DNA of 64,000 nt from Paramyrothecium sp. XJ0827 (taxonomy: Eukaryota > Ascomycota > Sordariomycetes > Hypocreales > Stachybotryaceae). The notes under the pieces were generated by a model that was not told where the DNA came from, searched no databases, and was given only the letters and a program-made list of their open reading frames with translations. A program made the translations under genes and the position numbers. Each line of letters starts with the position of its first letter. Within the stretch, counting starts at the first letter, position 1. Below, one piece after another: positions 50,603 to 62,398 of the stretch. The stretch is from the NCBI GenBank assembly GCA_020881915.1, contig JAJFPB010000008.1:992001-1056000 (forward strand), in the 5' to 3' direction.

Positions 50603-52843
50603 TCATGAGCCCATGTCCAAGATGGCCCTCTTGGTGAGGTCGTCCTGGACCCAGCCCAGGATGCGGCTGCCCACGTCGCCGACCAGCTTGTCGTAGTGCG
50701 GGCCCGGGAAGAACAGGCCGCAGTGGGCGCCGACCTCGTCGACGCCGTCGATGTAGATGTCGACCCATGTCGGGTCGCGCGCGCCGGCGTGCTTGCTCGG
50801 CAGCCTGCAGAACTTGCGCTTCTTCTTGGGCTTGGCGGCCTCGAGGGCCCTGGCCTCGGCGACGACGGTGTCGCTGGCGACGTGGGCCTCGGGCGCCGGC
50901 GGACTGCTGCTGCTGTTGCTGCTGCTCCTCGTGTCCATGCCCGTGCTTGCTGCCGGAATGGGATCCGTGGGCTGGCGATGTTCCGGCTGCGTCTGCTGCT
51001 GCGCCTTGGCGGCGTGCTTCTCGGCCTTCTGGATGAGCTTCTCGCGTTCGCGAATGGCCTTGTCGTGCTCCTTGATGGCCTTGTCGTACGCTTTCTGGAG
51101 CCGCTTGCGTTCCTTCTCGGCGATCTTGCGGCTTTCCTTGTCGGCGTGGTCGTCGGGATTAGGTAGGATCGGCTGGACGGGAGGGACCGGCGGCGGGGGG
51201 ATAATGGGAGGACTGCTGGGGGCAATAGAGTCGACCTCGTCGGCCGTGTCCGTGGTGTCAGAGCCTTGGGGGATACTGGTTGTTGAAACTCGAGATGTGT
51301 CGGTCTCTGATTCGGTGGAGATTTTTAAGTCCTGCAGACCGAAGGAGCTCGCTTCCCGGGAGCCAGATGGTCGTGGTGTATTTTCAACGCTAAGCTCGTC
51401 TTTTTCTGACGTCGGTTTGTGATCGTGAATGCGCGCATCGATGCTCGAATCGCTCTTGAGGCCAGCTTGTTCGGGCGATACAGATGGCCGCCGCATCTCG
51501 CTCTCGGAGTCATCACTCGAATCCCGCAACGAGTGAGTCGAGTCCAAGCTGAGGCGCGGGGACGCTTGCGAGTTCAGGTCTGCGCTGTCTGGGGATTTGG
51601 GCGACTTCGGCCGTTCCGGCCGCCCAGAAGAGAGGGTGTAGTAATTTACAAAGCGCACGCGGGCATGCGCACCTCTCGGATGCCCCTGGCTCACCGAAAG
51701 GATTTCGTCCACCTCCTCGAGCGCACGCAGCCTGTTGTACCTTGACGACATGCCGGGGTAGTCGGCCAGGCAGCTCGCGAACTCAAGGTGAGAGGTGACA
51801 TGATTGCCCACGGCTCGGAAGATGCCCTCTGATTTGTGCTTTGTGGCAAAATTGATGAGACGCTTGAGGAAGGGCTGCTCCCTGAATGGGGTGTCGTTGA
51901 AGTAGGGCGGGTTGAAGAAGGGATCGGTGGGCTGGCGCTGGGGTGGGAAGATTGTCTCCGGGATGATGGACGATGCGGACGAGGATTGGCCCGCCCCGTC
52001 GGTGCTCGTGGTCGCAAAGGAGGTGGTAGAGTTTGATCCAGGGCCGGCGGCGTATTCCACCGCAGGCGGGCTCGCGGCGGGTTGGAACAGGCTGGATATG
52101 CCGGAGACAATGATGCCCGGGTGGAGGCCTAGAAATGGCGAGTCCAGGGAGACGGTGCCCAGTATCCGATGTTTAAAGGGATGCTGGAGGTAAGGGCTAT
52201 TGTTGGGCTGCATATGAGAGCTTGTTAGAATGCTGCTTCTGAGCCGGGGGCCGATGATTCAAGGCCAACGGGAAGGACGGTATCGACTCACCGCGAGAAC
52301 GATTTCGGCGGCCAGCAGGCCACCCATAGAGTGGCCGACGAGGACGACATCAGTCGTAGGCGAGGTGTGCGGCTCAAGCCAGGCGCTGAAGTTGTCTCGC
52401 GCAACCTCGATGGCGCGGTAACACTTGTAGCGAGGGTAGATCTTGGAGTGGATGACATGGGTCTCGGAGAGAAGCGTCTTCAGGAAACCGTGAACGTGCG
52501 CGGGGAACGACCTGAAGGACTGTGCGTTGCCGTAGAAGCCGTGAATGTACACGAGGAGCAGGGTGCGGCGGCGCTGCGAGGCTTGAGGGTACGAGGCGGT
52601 CCCGGGCCCGAGGCCGGGCTCAATGTCAGCATCCGAGGGGGTCAGGGACTGCGTGGAGGCGCTGCGGGGATCGGCCGGGAGCCACGTCCCCGAGCCCGAG
52701 CCCGAGCTGCCGCCGGATCCAGGACGATACCGGCCCGGGGAGTAAGCCGGTGGCCGAGACGGCAGTTGCAGGTACGGCGAAGTGCCGCCGCCGCCGCCGC
52801 CGCCGCCTTTGCCCAGGCTCGCAGCTGTAGCTGTGGTGACCAT
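50603..52843 (-). CDS. DUF676-type serine lipase/esterase with long disordered insert
   Basis: 718 residues in two exons on the minus strand, 52843-52292 and 52207-50603. The alpha/beta hydrolase part spans about residues 90-300: LLLVYIHGFYGNAQSFRSFP (oxyanion region), VLVGHSMGGLLAAEIVL (nucleophile Ser in G-H-S-M-G), then HRILGTVSLDSPFLGLHPGI after the intron. Residues after about 380 are low-complexity (Ser/Pro/Asp-rich), followed by a Lys/Glu coiled coil (AEKERKRLQKAYDKAIKEHD). The ordered C-terminal block (DPTWVDIYIDGVDEVGAHCG then LFFPGPHYDKLVGDVGSRIL) looks conserved. The N-terminus contains an eight-Gly run from a GCC/GGC microsatellite. Probably a cytosolic or membrane-associated lipase of the fungal DUF676 group; substrate unknown. 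Confidence 0.87.
52784..52807. repeat. (GCC)8 trinucleotide repeat, coding for poly-Gly
   Basis: Eight perfect GCC units on the plus strand, read as eight Gly codons on the minus strand in the N-terminus of the lipase gene. Confidence 0.9.
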
Positions 52844-53637
52844 GACGTTGCAGGTCGTGATCTGACGGAGATGGGGATCGTCAAGGGGGTCTCTGGGGGA
52901 CCGTGGAACCCCGGCTGAGCCAAGGAGTCGGGAAGGGATGATGGGGTCTTAGCCTTGTCGTGCTGGTGCGACATGCATCTTTACACACTCGCGCTGACAC
53001 AGAATCCGGGGACGATGGTTACGGCGGCTGCAAGGGGCCACGGGGGCCATGCGGCAAGGTCTGGCTGGAACAGGCAACCCGCGAGAGCAAGGCGAAGTAA
53101 GGCGAAGCAAGGCAAGGTAAGACAAGACAGGTCGAAGGGGGGCCGGGAGGGCGCAGAAAATAGTTACGAGGTTGGGTTGGGGGTGGGAAAGGACGCGGAA
53201 GTACCAAAATAAATGCCGTTCACGACGACAAGGACAAGGACGGGCGTGGCTGTGTTTGAGGATGGGAAGGACGTTGGGATGGACGACAGGACTTGATTTC
53301 GATCATCAGCCCCCAACCATGGTTTTTATGTGTTTAGTTGCATGCAGCCGGTCGTGCGCCGCGAAGCAGGGAGGAAAACTGTCTCGCACGCGGGGAGTAG
53401 CACGTTCTGCAGGCTCTACGTCAGAGCAGACCAGGGATGGGATCGGCCACGAATCTTGCGGAGAGATGGTTGGCGAAAGGGCCGTCAGAATTCGTGTATC
53501 CGTGTATTTGTCTCGCATCATCAGCTCGCCCAACCCGAAATGCGCGTATTCCCAAGCATCTTTTCATTACTAAGTGAGCAGTGGCCTTTGCACCAAGCGA
53601 CTGCGCCTTTCTGTCCGCACAGAACCCGTTCGGCTGC

Positions 53638-53712
53638 CTTACCTAAGATACCGTACCTTTCAGTACCTTAAGGCGGGACTAAGATACTACCGGTAGATAA
53701 GATACGGTATGT
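53638..53712. repeat. TACCTTA/AAGATAC motif cluster
   Basis: Words such as TTACCTAAGATACCGTACC, AGTACCTTAAGG and GGTAGATAAGATACGGTA in 75 bases. Same class as the other AGGTA/TACCT clusters. Confidence 0.55.
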
Positions 53713-54264
53713 GATAGCAAACATAGCGGGCCCAGTACTGGCACACGATGCCACGTGACCTAGAAAGTAAGAGAACATGAAGAGACCCATAAATTCCTCG
53801 TAACGGGCACCGGAGAAACTTGGCACTTGGTGCGGCGGGCCTCTGTTAGCTTTGGGCAGGCCAGGCTATATAATTAAAGAGAGCAAAGCATCGCAGGCGG
53901 TGCACGGCTGCGCTAAGAATATCAAGTTTAATGAAGATGCGTTGTGGTTCCGCCGCTAGCGGTGGGTAGCGCAGGTAGCGTCCTCCAAAGACCCAGGCAT
54001 GGCAAACGAAGCGCCGCCGCCGCCACGCAGGACACGTCAAGCAGAGGAGACCAGAGCAGAGCAGAGCAGAGATGCCGAGTCGGGACTCGCGCTACCTGAC
54101 CTACCTGATACGGGAAGTCCTAGGCCCAGCTCTAAATCCAATAGCTTGCCCCAGCTCTCACGACAGCTCATCTCCAGAAACGCTCCTGTAGGAAGCCATG
54201 TCTGTGCCGTCCTTTGTTCAGCAGAGAAGACCCCAAATTGGCCATGATGAAGCAAAGGAGTGAA

Positions 54265-54300
54265 TGTGCGTGCGTACGTGCGTGCGTGCGTATGTGTGTG
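54265..54300. repeat. TGCG/TG microsatellite
   Basis: Imperfect tandem TGCG units with a TATGTGTGTG end in intergenic DNA. Confidence 0.85.
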
Positions 54301-55398
54301 ACATGCAGCACCAAGGCCCAGCTCCCCTACCGATGGGCCCCCATGTCGAGAACCCCTGACTCCCTGTTCCATCACATCAAGCACAAATGGCCAGTGACAG
54401 GAAGGCAGATCCAACGATTTGCCAAGCTTTTTGTGCCTAGCCGTTGCTCGGCAAATTTTGGGAGGAGAGGAGAAAAAAAGGGCCACGGGCTCGTGTTTCA
54501 CTGTTTCAAGTCCACATTGATGAGCTTAGATTTCGAGGAGTGGAGAGCCGACACGACGGCAATAAAAGTTGCACAGGGCCCGTCAAGGATGAATGGGAGG
54601 AGCCACTTTTTTGAGGAGCCGCTTTGACCAGGTCGAGCAGGGCCCTTTCATCTCTTATTCCGTAGCTTCACCTTGTTGCGGCATGTCGTCTTTTGTGGCA
54701 TGCAGATTTTGGATCACGCAGGCCTTGTGTAAAAGATTGCGACGGAGAGGTGGGCAAGGGAACTTCCAAACCCAGGTGCAGTTGAATCGGAAAAGGGTGA
54801 GAAGGAGAAACGGTGTACTGTAAGAGGATGGGGCGAGACTTGGTATTCATATCAGGCCATGGGAGGAGAATGATGATAACACGAGGAAGTGCACAAACGA
54901 GCCAACCAACCACGCTTCCCGGGTCCCTGCAGTCGTCGAGCCAAAGAGGGTGCAGGCGCAGGTACAGAGTGCAGCTAACTTACAGGCCTAGGGTGAGAAG
55001 GCACGGGTGGATGCGACGAGTCCACAGACCCTCTTCTTTTTGTCTCTCCTTCTCTCTCGTCCTGCCCGTTTCGTCACGCCATGGTCGCGCGGCACAGCAC
55101 ACCGTACGCAGGGTACAGTACGGGCTGCGGGAGGTGAGGTATGTAAGTGTTGGGGGAAGGGGCGGGATATGTAATGCATCGTGTAGCCCAAAGCGCGTGC
55201 GGGCTTCACCCGCCTTGTGATACCACACGTGACAAGGAGAAAGGGGAAAAATAAGTGAAAGGCACCGTGTCTTGTACGACGCGGAGAGCAGCAAACGAGC
55301 AGAGCAGGCTGGTGGCACGTCATCTCACGATCGACCGTTTGCATTTTGTGCTGGTCTGCGCGTCCCGTTGCTTTTTCATCTCATTTCTTTTTTGATCT

Positions 55399-55409
55399 CC
55401 CCCCCCCCC
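55399..55409 (+). repeat. C11 homopolymer
   Basis: Eleven consecutive C residues in intergenic DNA. Confidence 0.85.
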
Positions 55410-56784
55410 TGTGTTTATTCCGACAGTGGTCAATGAACCCAAGTCTTCAATTCAAGCAATGAAATCGACCTCCCACTGGCTGCTGGCTGACTGACTGGAC
55501 GTGATCTCGAACAGGGACCTTCCCAGTACCCCGAACGCCCCCTTGTTCCTCGCGGCGGAACCCTGGCCCATGCTTTGCTCGTGTCCGGTGCGTGCGCGGC
55601 GACGCTGATTGGCCTGGGCCAAGACGCGGGACCACTTTGAGCATGTCAAGCGAAATTATTCCCATCTCGCAGAACCTTGGATGGGGGAACCGGGGCCTGG
55701 GATAATGCCCCATGCCCATGCCATGCCATGTTTTCTGCCTCTGCCTCTGCACTGCTTTGCTTTCATTTGATTTGCTTTGTTTCTTGCCCTTCCGACCCCC
55801 GACAGCAATACCGTAGCTACCTTAGTCCAGAGTAGCCCTTTAGGCGTTGGTCCAATCGCTGGGCCCCGTTCCTCCGTTTCGTCCAACCAACTGCCTTCCA
55901 TCCAAACAAACCCCTGTTCCTGCCCGTGTCCCCAATCTGAAAGTGCCTGCCTGTGCGCTGAACCCCATCCAGTAGGTCGCCCAGAGTCCACTGTCGCTGC
56001 GTCGCGTTGCGTTGCGTTGCACTGCGAACGTTTTTGCAAGCAAGGATCCATCCGTTTCGCTCCATCCCTTCCCCATCCCGCGTCCCAGGCTTGCTTGGTC
56101 TGATCCTCCGGGGCCAACCCTCTGCGTGCAACCAGCTCGCCTGTCCCCTTCCCCTTCTCTTCCTTTCCTCTTCCTTACGCACCCTTCCTTTTTGCTTGCT
56201 TGTCGCTCTTTTTTTGTTGGTTCCCTGGAGGGGCGCCTTTTGGTTTTACTACCGTTCTCGTCGAACGTCCTTCCTTTGCTCGCCATGCCATCAGTTCGTC
56301 CATCACTGGATGGTCGTGGCTGAGGCATCGAGTTCCAACAGACGACTCAGGAAATTCCCCGAGTGGGAGGAGAAAACACCAAGCAGGTACGATAGTAGAG
56401 GGACGGCCCCATCAGGAGGAGGATATCAATCAGCTGCATCGATACCGAATACTCTCGCGCGCGTTCCGTGGACACGCTGCAACACGCATCAGTCGTCCCT
56501 TGAGTTCCGGGTCCGCCATCACGACGATTCGATTCAATCCACCCACCCTGGAAAGAAAGCCGACAATGACTCTTTGAAAGACAAGGCCATCCTCTCAATA
56601 TACTTTACCGACTTTCTCCTGGAGCAGACTTAGCCGCCTGCGGCCCTACCAACTACACCACACACTCTTTTATCTACTGCGCTCCGTTCCATTCTTTCCA
56701 GTCCTTCCCACGTATCCAAATATATACACGCGAGACAACGGCGCCGGCCCTAGCAGCCCTCCGCCCACTTATCTAACCGCAGCC

Positions 56785-58557
56785 ATGACCGGCTCAGCCT
56801 CCGACCATTCGCTCCTTCGAGCCCACAACGCTCACTCGTCGCACTCTCATTCGCATCAACGACTGCGTCATCAGCACCCCAGCCACGCCGATCACGACTC
56901 TCACGAGCCTACCCCGGATCACGATGCCGGCGGCGACGACGACAACGATGACCACGGCATCGTCGCCCAACCCCAGCCTCAGCGCCGTGACCCTCAAGCC
57001 GTGGACAGCAATCCCCCGCAGTTAAATCCCGACAACCTCGTCACACAGGTCATCCAGACCGTTTCGCTCATTCAGTACGTCGACCCAGCTGGCTCTGCCT
57101 ATGAAACACAAACATTTTACGCACCACCCAACACCGTCGTTATCGACACCGTCTCGGGCAACACCATCAACATTCCACCTCCCGCAGACTCACTCACAGC
57201 CGTTGGCGCCGAACCGTCTGTCCCTCCCGCTCCGCCAGCTGCGCCGAGCCCTGCCGAACCCGTCACATCGGCGGCTCCTCCACCTGCGCCTGAACCCCAA
57301 CCCCAACCGCCTCCTTCCTCTGTGCCGTTGCCGCCAGACTCTGCCTTACCTCCGCCGGCCGAGTCTGTCATCCCTCCTGAACCCGCCCCATTGCCCGCGT
57401 CCGAATCAGTCACCCAGTCACCTGAGGTGACGTCCGCTCCTTTACCACCACCAACTTCGACTTACCCTATTTTGACCGGCTCCCGGAATTCTACAAACAG
57501 TATGTTAACTCTCCCGACGCAATGTTCAGGTATGACAGCCGCTGACCTGTATGAAGCAGCCCTATCCGGCGTATTATCGTCATTGTCTATACCCCTAAGC
57601 AACTCCACTATTTCCGCGCAAGCAGCATCTGGCGCCACAAGTTCGCGTACGCTTTCTTCTGAGGACGAAACAGCTTCCTCACAGACTCGCCGAAAGTCAA
57701 GGACCAGATCCACTTCGATTTCGGAGACCATCTTCTCAACCACCTCTGATTTTCCCAGCTACACGGGCACCGCAACAGTCAGTGACGGTGGTTTTGGTGG
57801 AGGTGTTGCAGGTACTGGAGGTATTGATGGTGACGCCGAACCCACAGCTACGTCACCACCAGGCTCCGACAGCCCGTCCACCGGGGGACTTTCACCCAAG
57901 GACAAGCAGGTCATTGGTGGTGTTGTCGGTGGCGTAGCTGGCATCGCTGTTTTTGCCATGCTGCTGCTTCTGCTACTCAGACACAAGCGGAGACGGGACG
58001 GGCAACCACTTTTCGGTAGCGGGCCTGCTCCTGGTACTCGGGCCATGATCACTGGAGCACCTGATCAAGGGCCATCCGACCCCCCTATGGCGGAGCGCTC
58101 AGGGCCTTTCGGAGTCTCGGCGGCGTTGGCCAGTCTCAACCGCAAAGCCCCGGCGCCGCAGCCGGCCTCTGGAGAAAGGGGCTTTTACCGTGTGTCGGGC
58201 AAGAAACTGCCCTCCGTCCTCCACGCGGGTGGCGACGGGTATACCGATCCTCGCGAGAGTGTAGCCAGCGGAAACTCGGACTACTTCCGCGGCTCTCAAG
58301 AGTTCGACCCAAGTGCTGCAGGAGGCGGCCGGCTAGCCTTGGGGTCGCCGATGCGTCCGGTCAGCGGTGTACCTGTCATGCGCAGCGGCCCTGCGCGTGT
58401 GGCTGTGGCCGTGAACGACGAAAACCCGTTTGCTGACCCGCCAGCTCCCCCGGAACCCATCGGTCGCAATCTCGCCCCCCCTGACCCCGTGGGCCGTAGC
58501 CTGGTGAGCCAGGATGGCTCCCGCGGTTCGGGATCCCGATTCCTAGAAAGGATCTGA
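56785..58557 (+). CDS. Single-pass membrane protein with His/Asp- and Pro-rich N-terminal region
   Basis: 590-residue open frame of a fungal-specific type. Order: a His/Ser/Asp-rich start (HSSHSHSHQRLRHQHPSHAD), a conserved-looking beta segment (NLVTQVIQTVSLIQYVDPAG), a Pro-rich region (about 145-230), a Ser/Thr-rich stalk, a Gly-rich transmembrane helix (VIGGVVGGVAGIAVFAMLLL at about 383-405) followed by RHKRRR, and a cytoplasmic tail with NENPFADP. The layout resembles fungal wall-stress or Mid2-like sensors, but no N-terminal signal peptide is visible. A possible 60-base intron (about 57500-57559, GTATGT..GCAG with a GCTGACC branch-like site) is stop-free and a multiple of three, so the protein may be 570 residues. 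Function unknown. Confidence 0.78.
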   Translation: MTGSASDHSLLRAHNAHSSHSHSHQRLRHQHPSHADHDSHEPTPDHDAGGDDDNDDHGIVAQPQPQRRDPQAVDSNPPQLNPDNLVTQVIQTVSLIQYVDPAGSAYETQTFYAPPNTVVIDTVSGNTINIPPPADSLTAVGAEPSVPPAPPAAPSPAEPVTSAAPPPAPEPQPQPPPSSVPLPPDSALPPPAESVIPPEPAPLPASESVTQSPEVTSAPLPPPTSTYPILTGSRNSTNSMLTLPTQCSGMTAADLYEAALSGVLSSLSIPLSNSTISAQAASGATSSRTLSSEDETASSQTRRKSRTRSTSISETIFSTTSDFPSYTGTATVSDGGFGGGVAGTGGIDGDAEPTATSPPGSDSPSTGGLSPKDKQVIGGVVGGVAGIAVFAMLLLLLLRHKRRRDGQPLFGSGPAPGTRAMITGAPDQGPSDPPMAERSGPFGVSAALASLNRKAPAPQPASGERGFYRVSGKKLPSVLHAGGDGYTDPRESVASGNSDYFRGSQEFDPSAAGGGRLALGSPMRPVSGVPVMRSGPARVAVAVNDENPFADPPAPPEPIGRNLAPPDPVGRSLVSQDGSRGSGSRFLERI

Positions 58558-60399
58558 TATTTCCTCGTCAGCTCGTTCAGCTGGCCATACGGCGCGGAGT
58601 GTTTGGTTTATATCCCGAAATGCATTCACAGCCCTTGACGCAACATTTTTCTTTGCACGAGGGAACCGCGGCTCTCTTCTTGGAGTAGCCGAAAGCATCT
58701 TGTTCGGCGTTGATCTGGCATTGGATCTATGGATTTACTAATGTGAATGATAGAAAGAGCGCGGATGGTTTGCCGAATGCAAAGGCATCAACCGGCTCAT
58801 TCACTTTTTAATGTCTTTGTTTTGAGGAGGAGGAGGGTAGATAGGGGAAGAAGGAGAATTGGAACATCTTGGCAAGCGAGCAAAAGCAATAGATCCCGTC
58901 GGGGACAGATAGACAGTGTGTACAAGAGTCAAGCTCTTTCCATGTTGGCGAATGGTGCTAGGCCTGCATGGCTCACATTCATGCAAACATGACCGAGGGA
59001 CGAAGAAAGAGCCCCCGATATGGACCAAGGAAATGTTGCCAGATGATCAAATCTTCCGTGCCCCTCCGTGTCGTGTATGTACTCGCGTGGCGCAATTGTT
59101 GTGATGATGAGCAATGCTGCTTCCGCTTCCAACGACGGAAGGAGACTAATTACGAAATGTCACCAGATCCATTGATGCGCATGAATCTCTCGATACACGG
59201 AGAGGGCAACGAGCATCGCCGGGGGCCAAGGTTCTCGTGGAGCCATAGGACCGCGCGACCTCCGGCTCCGAAACGGGGAAACGTCCGGTCGCATATGTGA
59301 TGGGGAGAAACTGCACAGCCCACCTGCTTTGTTTCGGCCAGTATTTTGCGGCCCCCCTTCCTGAGGGACAACAAAAAGGCTGACCTGGGCCGTTCAGTTT
59401 CCTCCACATTCTTTTTTGTTCAATCATGGCAAGGATCCTCAACTTGAACGGGAAGGGGGGCAGCTCGAAAGAGTGAAGTAGGAAAGAGGGCGGCGGTTCT
59501 GAGACGATGCTGAAACGACTTGGCAGTGGTGTCAGAAGCCCTGTGGTTTGTGGCTGAGCCGGAAGCTGGGCCGTTGCGTCACCGACGCCCGTAGCACGGC
59601 GACCATTTCGATAATGCTCCGCTGTTACAGAAATTGTTTTCGGTGTCCTTTCGTTCAGATCCGTTGGGGAGACGGAGCTATGTGAAGAGGAAGAAGGGGA
59701 AAAAATAGAGGAACTAACAGGGAGTTTGCGGCTCATTTTCTTTCCTTCTTGCTATTCATTGGATGGTGGGGGACATGGTTGGGGTCTTTTGTCGTTCGGT
59801 GCTCAGACAGTTGGGTTGCAAAGATTACGGAGCGGCGGCGGATCGGAGTTGGAGTGGGGACAGGCGCGGCCGCGCAAAGGCCGGCGTTCGTTTTGCTTTT
59901 TTGTAAGCCGCGGACGCTGGTGCCAGCCAGACGGCGGGTTACATAAGGAAACTTCACACGTTAGCTGATGGGCGGCGGACGGACACTAACTACCTAGTAC
60001 TATGGTATCCCTACTACACCTCTGGCGCAAACCGTATAACCGGACTGGTGAATAATGTAGGTGCGTGTCGTTAATCCAGATCAATACCAGGTCCCTCTGG
60101 CCCCCCCCCGCCTTTCTCCCTCGACCGCAAATGGTAGTTCGACGTCGCGGCCCAAAGGGAAGGGAAAAAAAAAAGAGGACTAAATTCCAAGCCTCGCCCG
60201 GCACTTGCAGCTAGGATGGATTGCAATGCGCCGATCGGAGCACGTTGTCATGAGACTTTACCGAAATGACTGGAATGCTTGTAAAGCCCACCATGCTTAG
60301 CCCCCACCCCGCTTTCCAGTTCCTCGTATGCGGGTGGTTCGGAGGAAGGACGCAGCCAAACCGGCGGCAAGCCAAAAAAAAAAAAACCACGGGTCGCAA

Positions 60400-60550
60400 A
60401 ACCAAAATCCAGTTAGAAATAGCTAATCATGAAATTTAAAGAAATTTGATATATCTATAAATCTTCTACGATAAAATTGTGTTTCGTAAAATAAATATAA
60501 TAAAATATCTTCTAAATTCAAGTAGCAATGGTCGCTTGTAGCATTTTTTT
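60400..60550. repeat. AT-rich island, possible decayed element copy
   Basis: Very AT-rich 150-base segment with words shared with the islands at 9965-10090 (aaatatcttctaaatt) and 12060-12250 (aaaatccag, agttagaaata, tcatgaaat). See findings. Confidence 0.45.
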
Positions 60551-62173
60551 TTCTTGGTTTGGTCTGACGACTTGGCCAGCCCTACAACGAACAATGCGCG
60601 TATATGCAGCCTTGACGTTGAGTCAGGATTAGCCATCCGAGCGCAACGCGGTAAGGTTTTGTAACGTGCTTCAGAGCCTCGCTCCAGCCAGCAAACCTAC
60701 AGGACACGCGCACTTTTGCTAGGGCACGGCAGAGGAGGGGGAAGGCAGGTGCCATGTGTTTGTGTTAGTCGCCACAACTCTCAGCCGGCCGCTCATTAGT
60801 CCTTCGAAGTCTCCTGACGGTGGAAGGACCGGGTGGACCAGTCAGCCCTATCGGATTTGCCCAATGGCTGGTCACCACTGTTGCGAGTGGTTTTACGAGT
60901 AGAAGTGCTACATTTGAGCTGAGCCTTGCAGCACCAAAGTCCAGAGCCAAGAGCCAAGAGCTAGAAGTCAAGAGCGTGGTGTGGAATGAGCAAAGCCACG
61001 GCTGGTGGCGAAGCAGTGTTAGACAGACGAAAAAGCATCCGTCCGACGTGTTTACTATGATGGCCGCCTTGAACAACGTCCTTTCCGGAAGTAGAGATTT
61101 GTTGAGTTCCTGGCGGCAGCTTGGAATCATGTTCAAGCTACAACCTCCAGGTCCCCGCCTAGACATCGAATTGCTACATGCCGGCCGGTCCACAGTAGCC
61201 CATCTCCTGCGAGCTGGCTGGAAGCTGTCGTAAAGTGTTTCCCCCCCTGGGCATGGTGACGCAGAAGGATGTTTTGCAAAACCTATCCGTGCGCCTCGGG
61301 AAGATGGCTCCAGGGCTGGGCCTAGTTGGGTGTAAGCGTGAAGTAGCCGCGGAGCGAAATGGAAAGCCACCCTGGCACGTTGCCGGGAGCCACCTGATCT
61401 TGACTGGGCCTGTTGACGCCCTTGGTGTGCCTTATGTTATCAGACCGGTCCCCCCAAAAAGTTATTGCTCTCGGTTGCTGGAGCCGGGATCATCCTCAAG
61501 TAAGCCCCGATCTGAGCTTGGGTGGTTTGTAAGCTCGCGCAGCCAACTGTACGTTTTCGTTTTCGCATTCGTTGAGGACAAGCTCCCCATGAGAAAAGAA
61601 GAGACTAGGGTGTGTACCTGTGTGGGCAAGCCAAGCGCCTCGTACGTGTGACAGTAAGTTGTTGAAAGGGGGTTTCCGCACGGAAACACAAGAGCGGGCA
61701 GGCAGAGTAAGGACGAGGACGACGGGATGGAGAGAACATCCCATGACATGTCACGAGACAAAAGACCCTTGAAAGGGGAGGGAGGGGGGCAGGGCCGATG
61801 CTCTCTATGCGTTTGGATTCGGGCCATGGCGAGCTGGGAGGATTAAAATTAAGGTGTTCTCGGCTTGCCATGGGGCTCAGCGTCGAACGATTGCGTGTGG
61901 GGATCTTTGTGTAAGAGGAGCGCGCGAACCTGATACTCAACGGGCCTCAGGTTTCGAAAGGCGCAACAAGACGAGAGAGGCCGCCTTGCGAGCGAGCCTG
62001 CAATCTGTTTGTCGGTGAGCGTCAGCCAGCAAGGATACGAGCAGAATGTTGTCGTTCTCAGTATGTTTGAAAGGCGCGTGCAGGTGCCTGGGGGGGCGGA
62101 GCGGTAAGTGACCAAATCAAGCCCGAATGTCCAAGGAAAGCGGCAAACCCCGCAAGACGGGGAAATAAATTAT

Positions 62174-62398
62174 TAGGTAGGTACCGTGCCTCAAGCCCGG
62201 GAAAACGTGGGACGTGCTTGCGGGACCTGCGGGCGAGGTTCTTGTGGTAGAGCTAGAGTCAGGTACCTTGCAGTAGGTCTTACCTGAGTACTGTCCGGCG
62301 TAAGTATCTTTGAGTTAGCAGGCCTTGCTGTTAAGTACCGTACTTAATCCACCGAGTCTATTCTCTGTCTTTTACCTGCTAGGTACAATACAATACCT
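62174..62398. repeat. AGGTACC/TACCT motif cluster
   Basis: Includes TTAGGTAGGTACC, AGGTACCTTGCAGTAGGT, CTTACCTGAGTAC, AAGTACCGTACTTAA and CTGCTAGGTAC. It is the densest set of this motif class in the window. Confidence 0.6.

Larger units (their letters stand above)
52844..56784. other. Long divergent intergenic region, no gene seen
   Basis: 3.9 kb between the lipase gene and the membrane-protein gene. It holds a TACCTTA/AAGATAC cluster at 53638-53712, a TGCG/TG microsatellite at 54265-54300, a C11 tract at 55399-55409 and a pyrimidine-rich leader from about 56100. Overlapping frames of 100-208 codons at 55656-56633 on both strands have no recognisable similarity. Confidence 0.5.

Noticed and set aside
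56007..56633. 208-codon plus-strand frame upstream of the membrane-protein gene, considered as a signal-peptide exon
   Set aside because: Several equally long frames overlap on both strands and none joins the 56785 start in a sensible way.
60765..61370. 201-codon minus-strand frame
   Set aside because: No similarity to known families, mixed low-information composition, no supporting splice structure.
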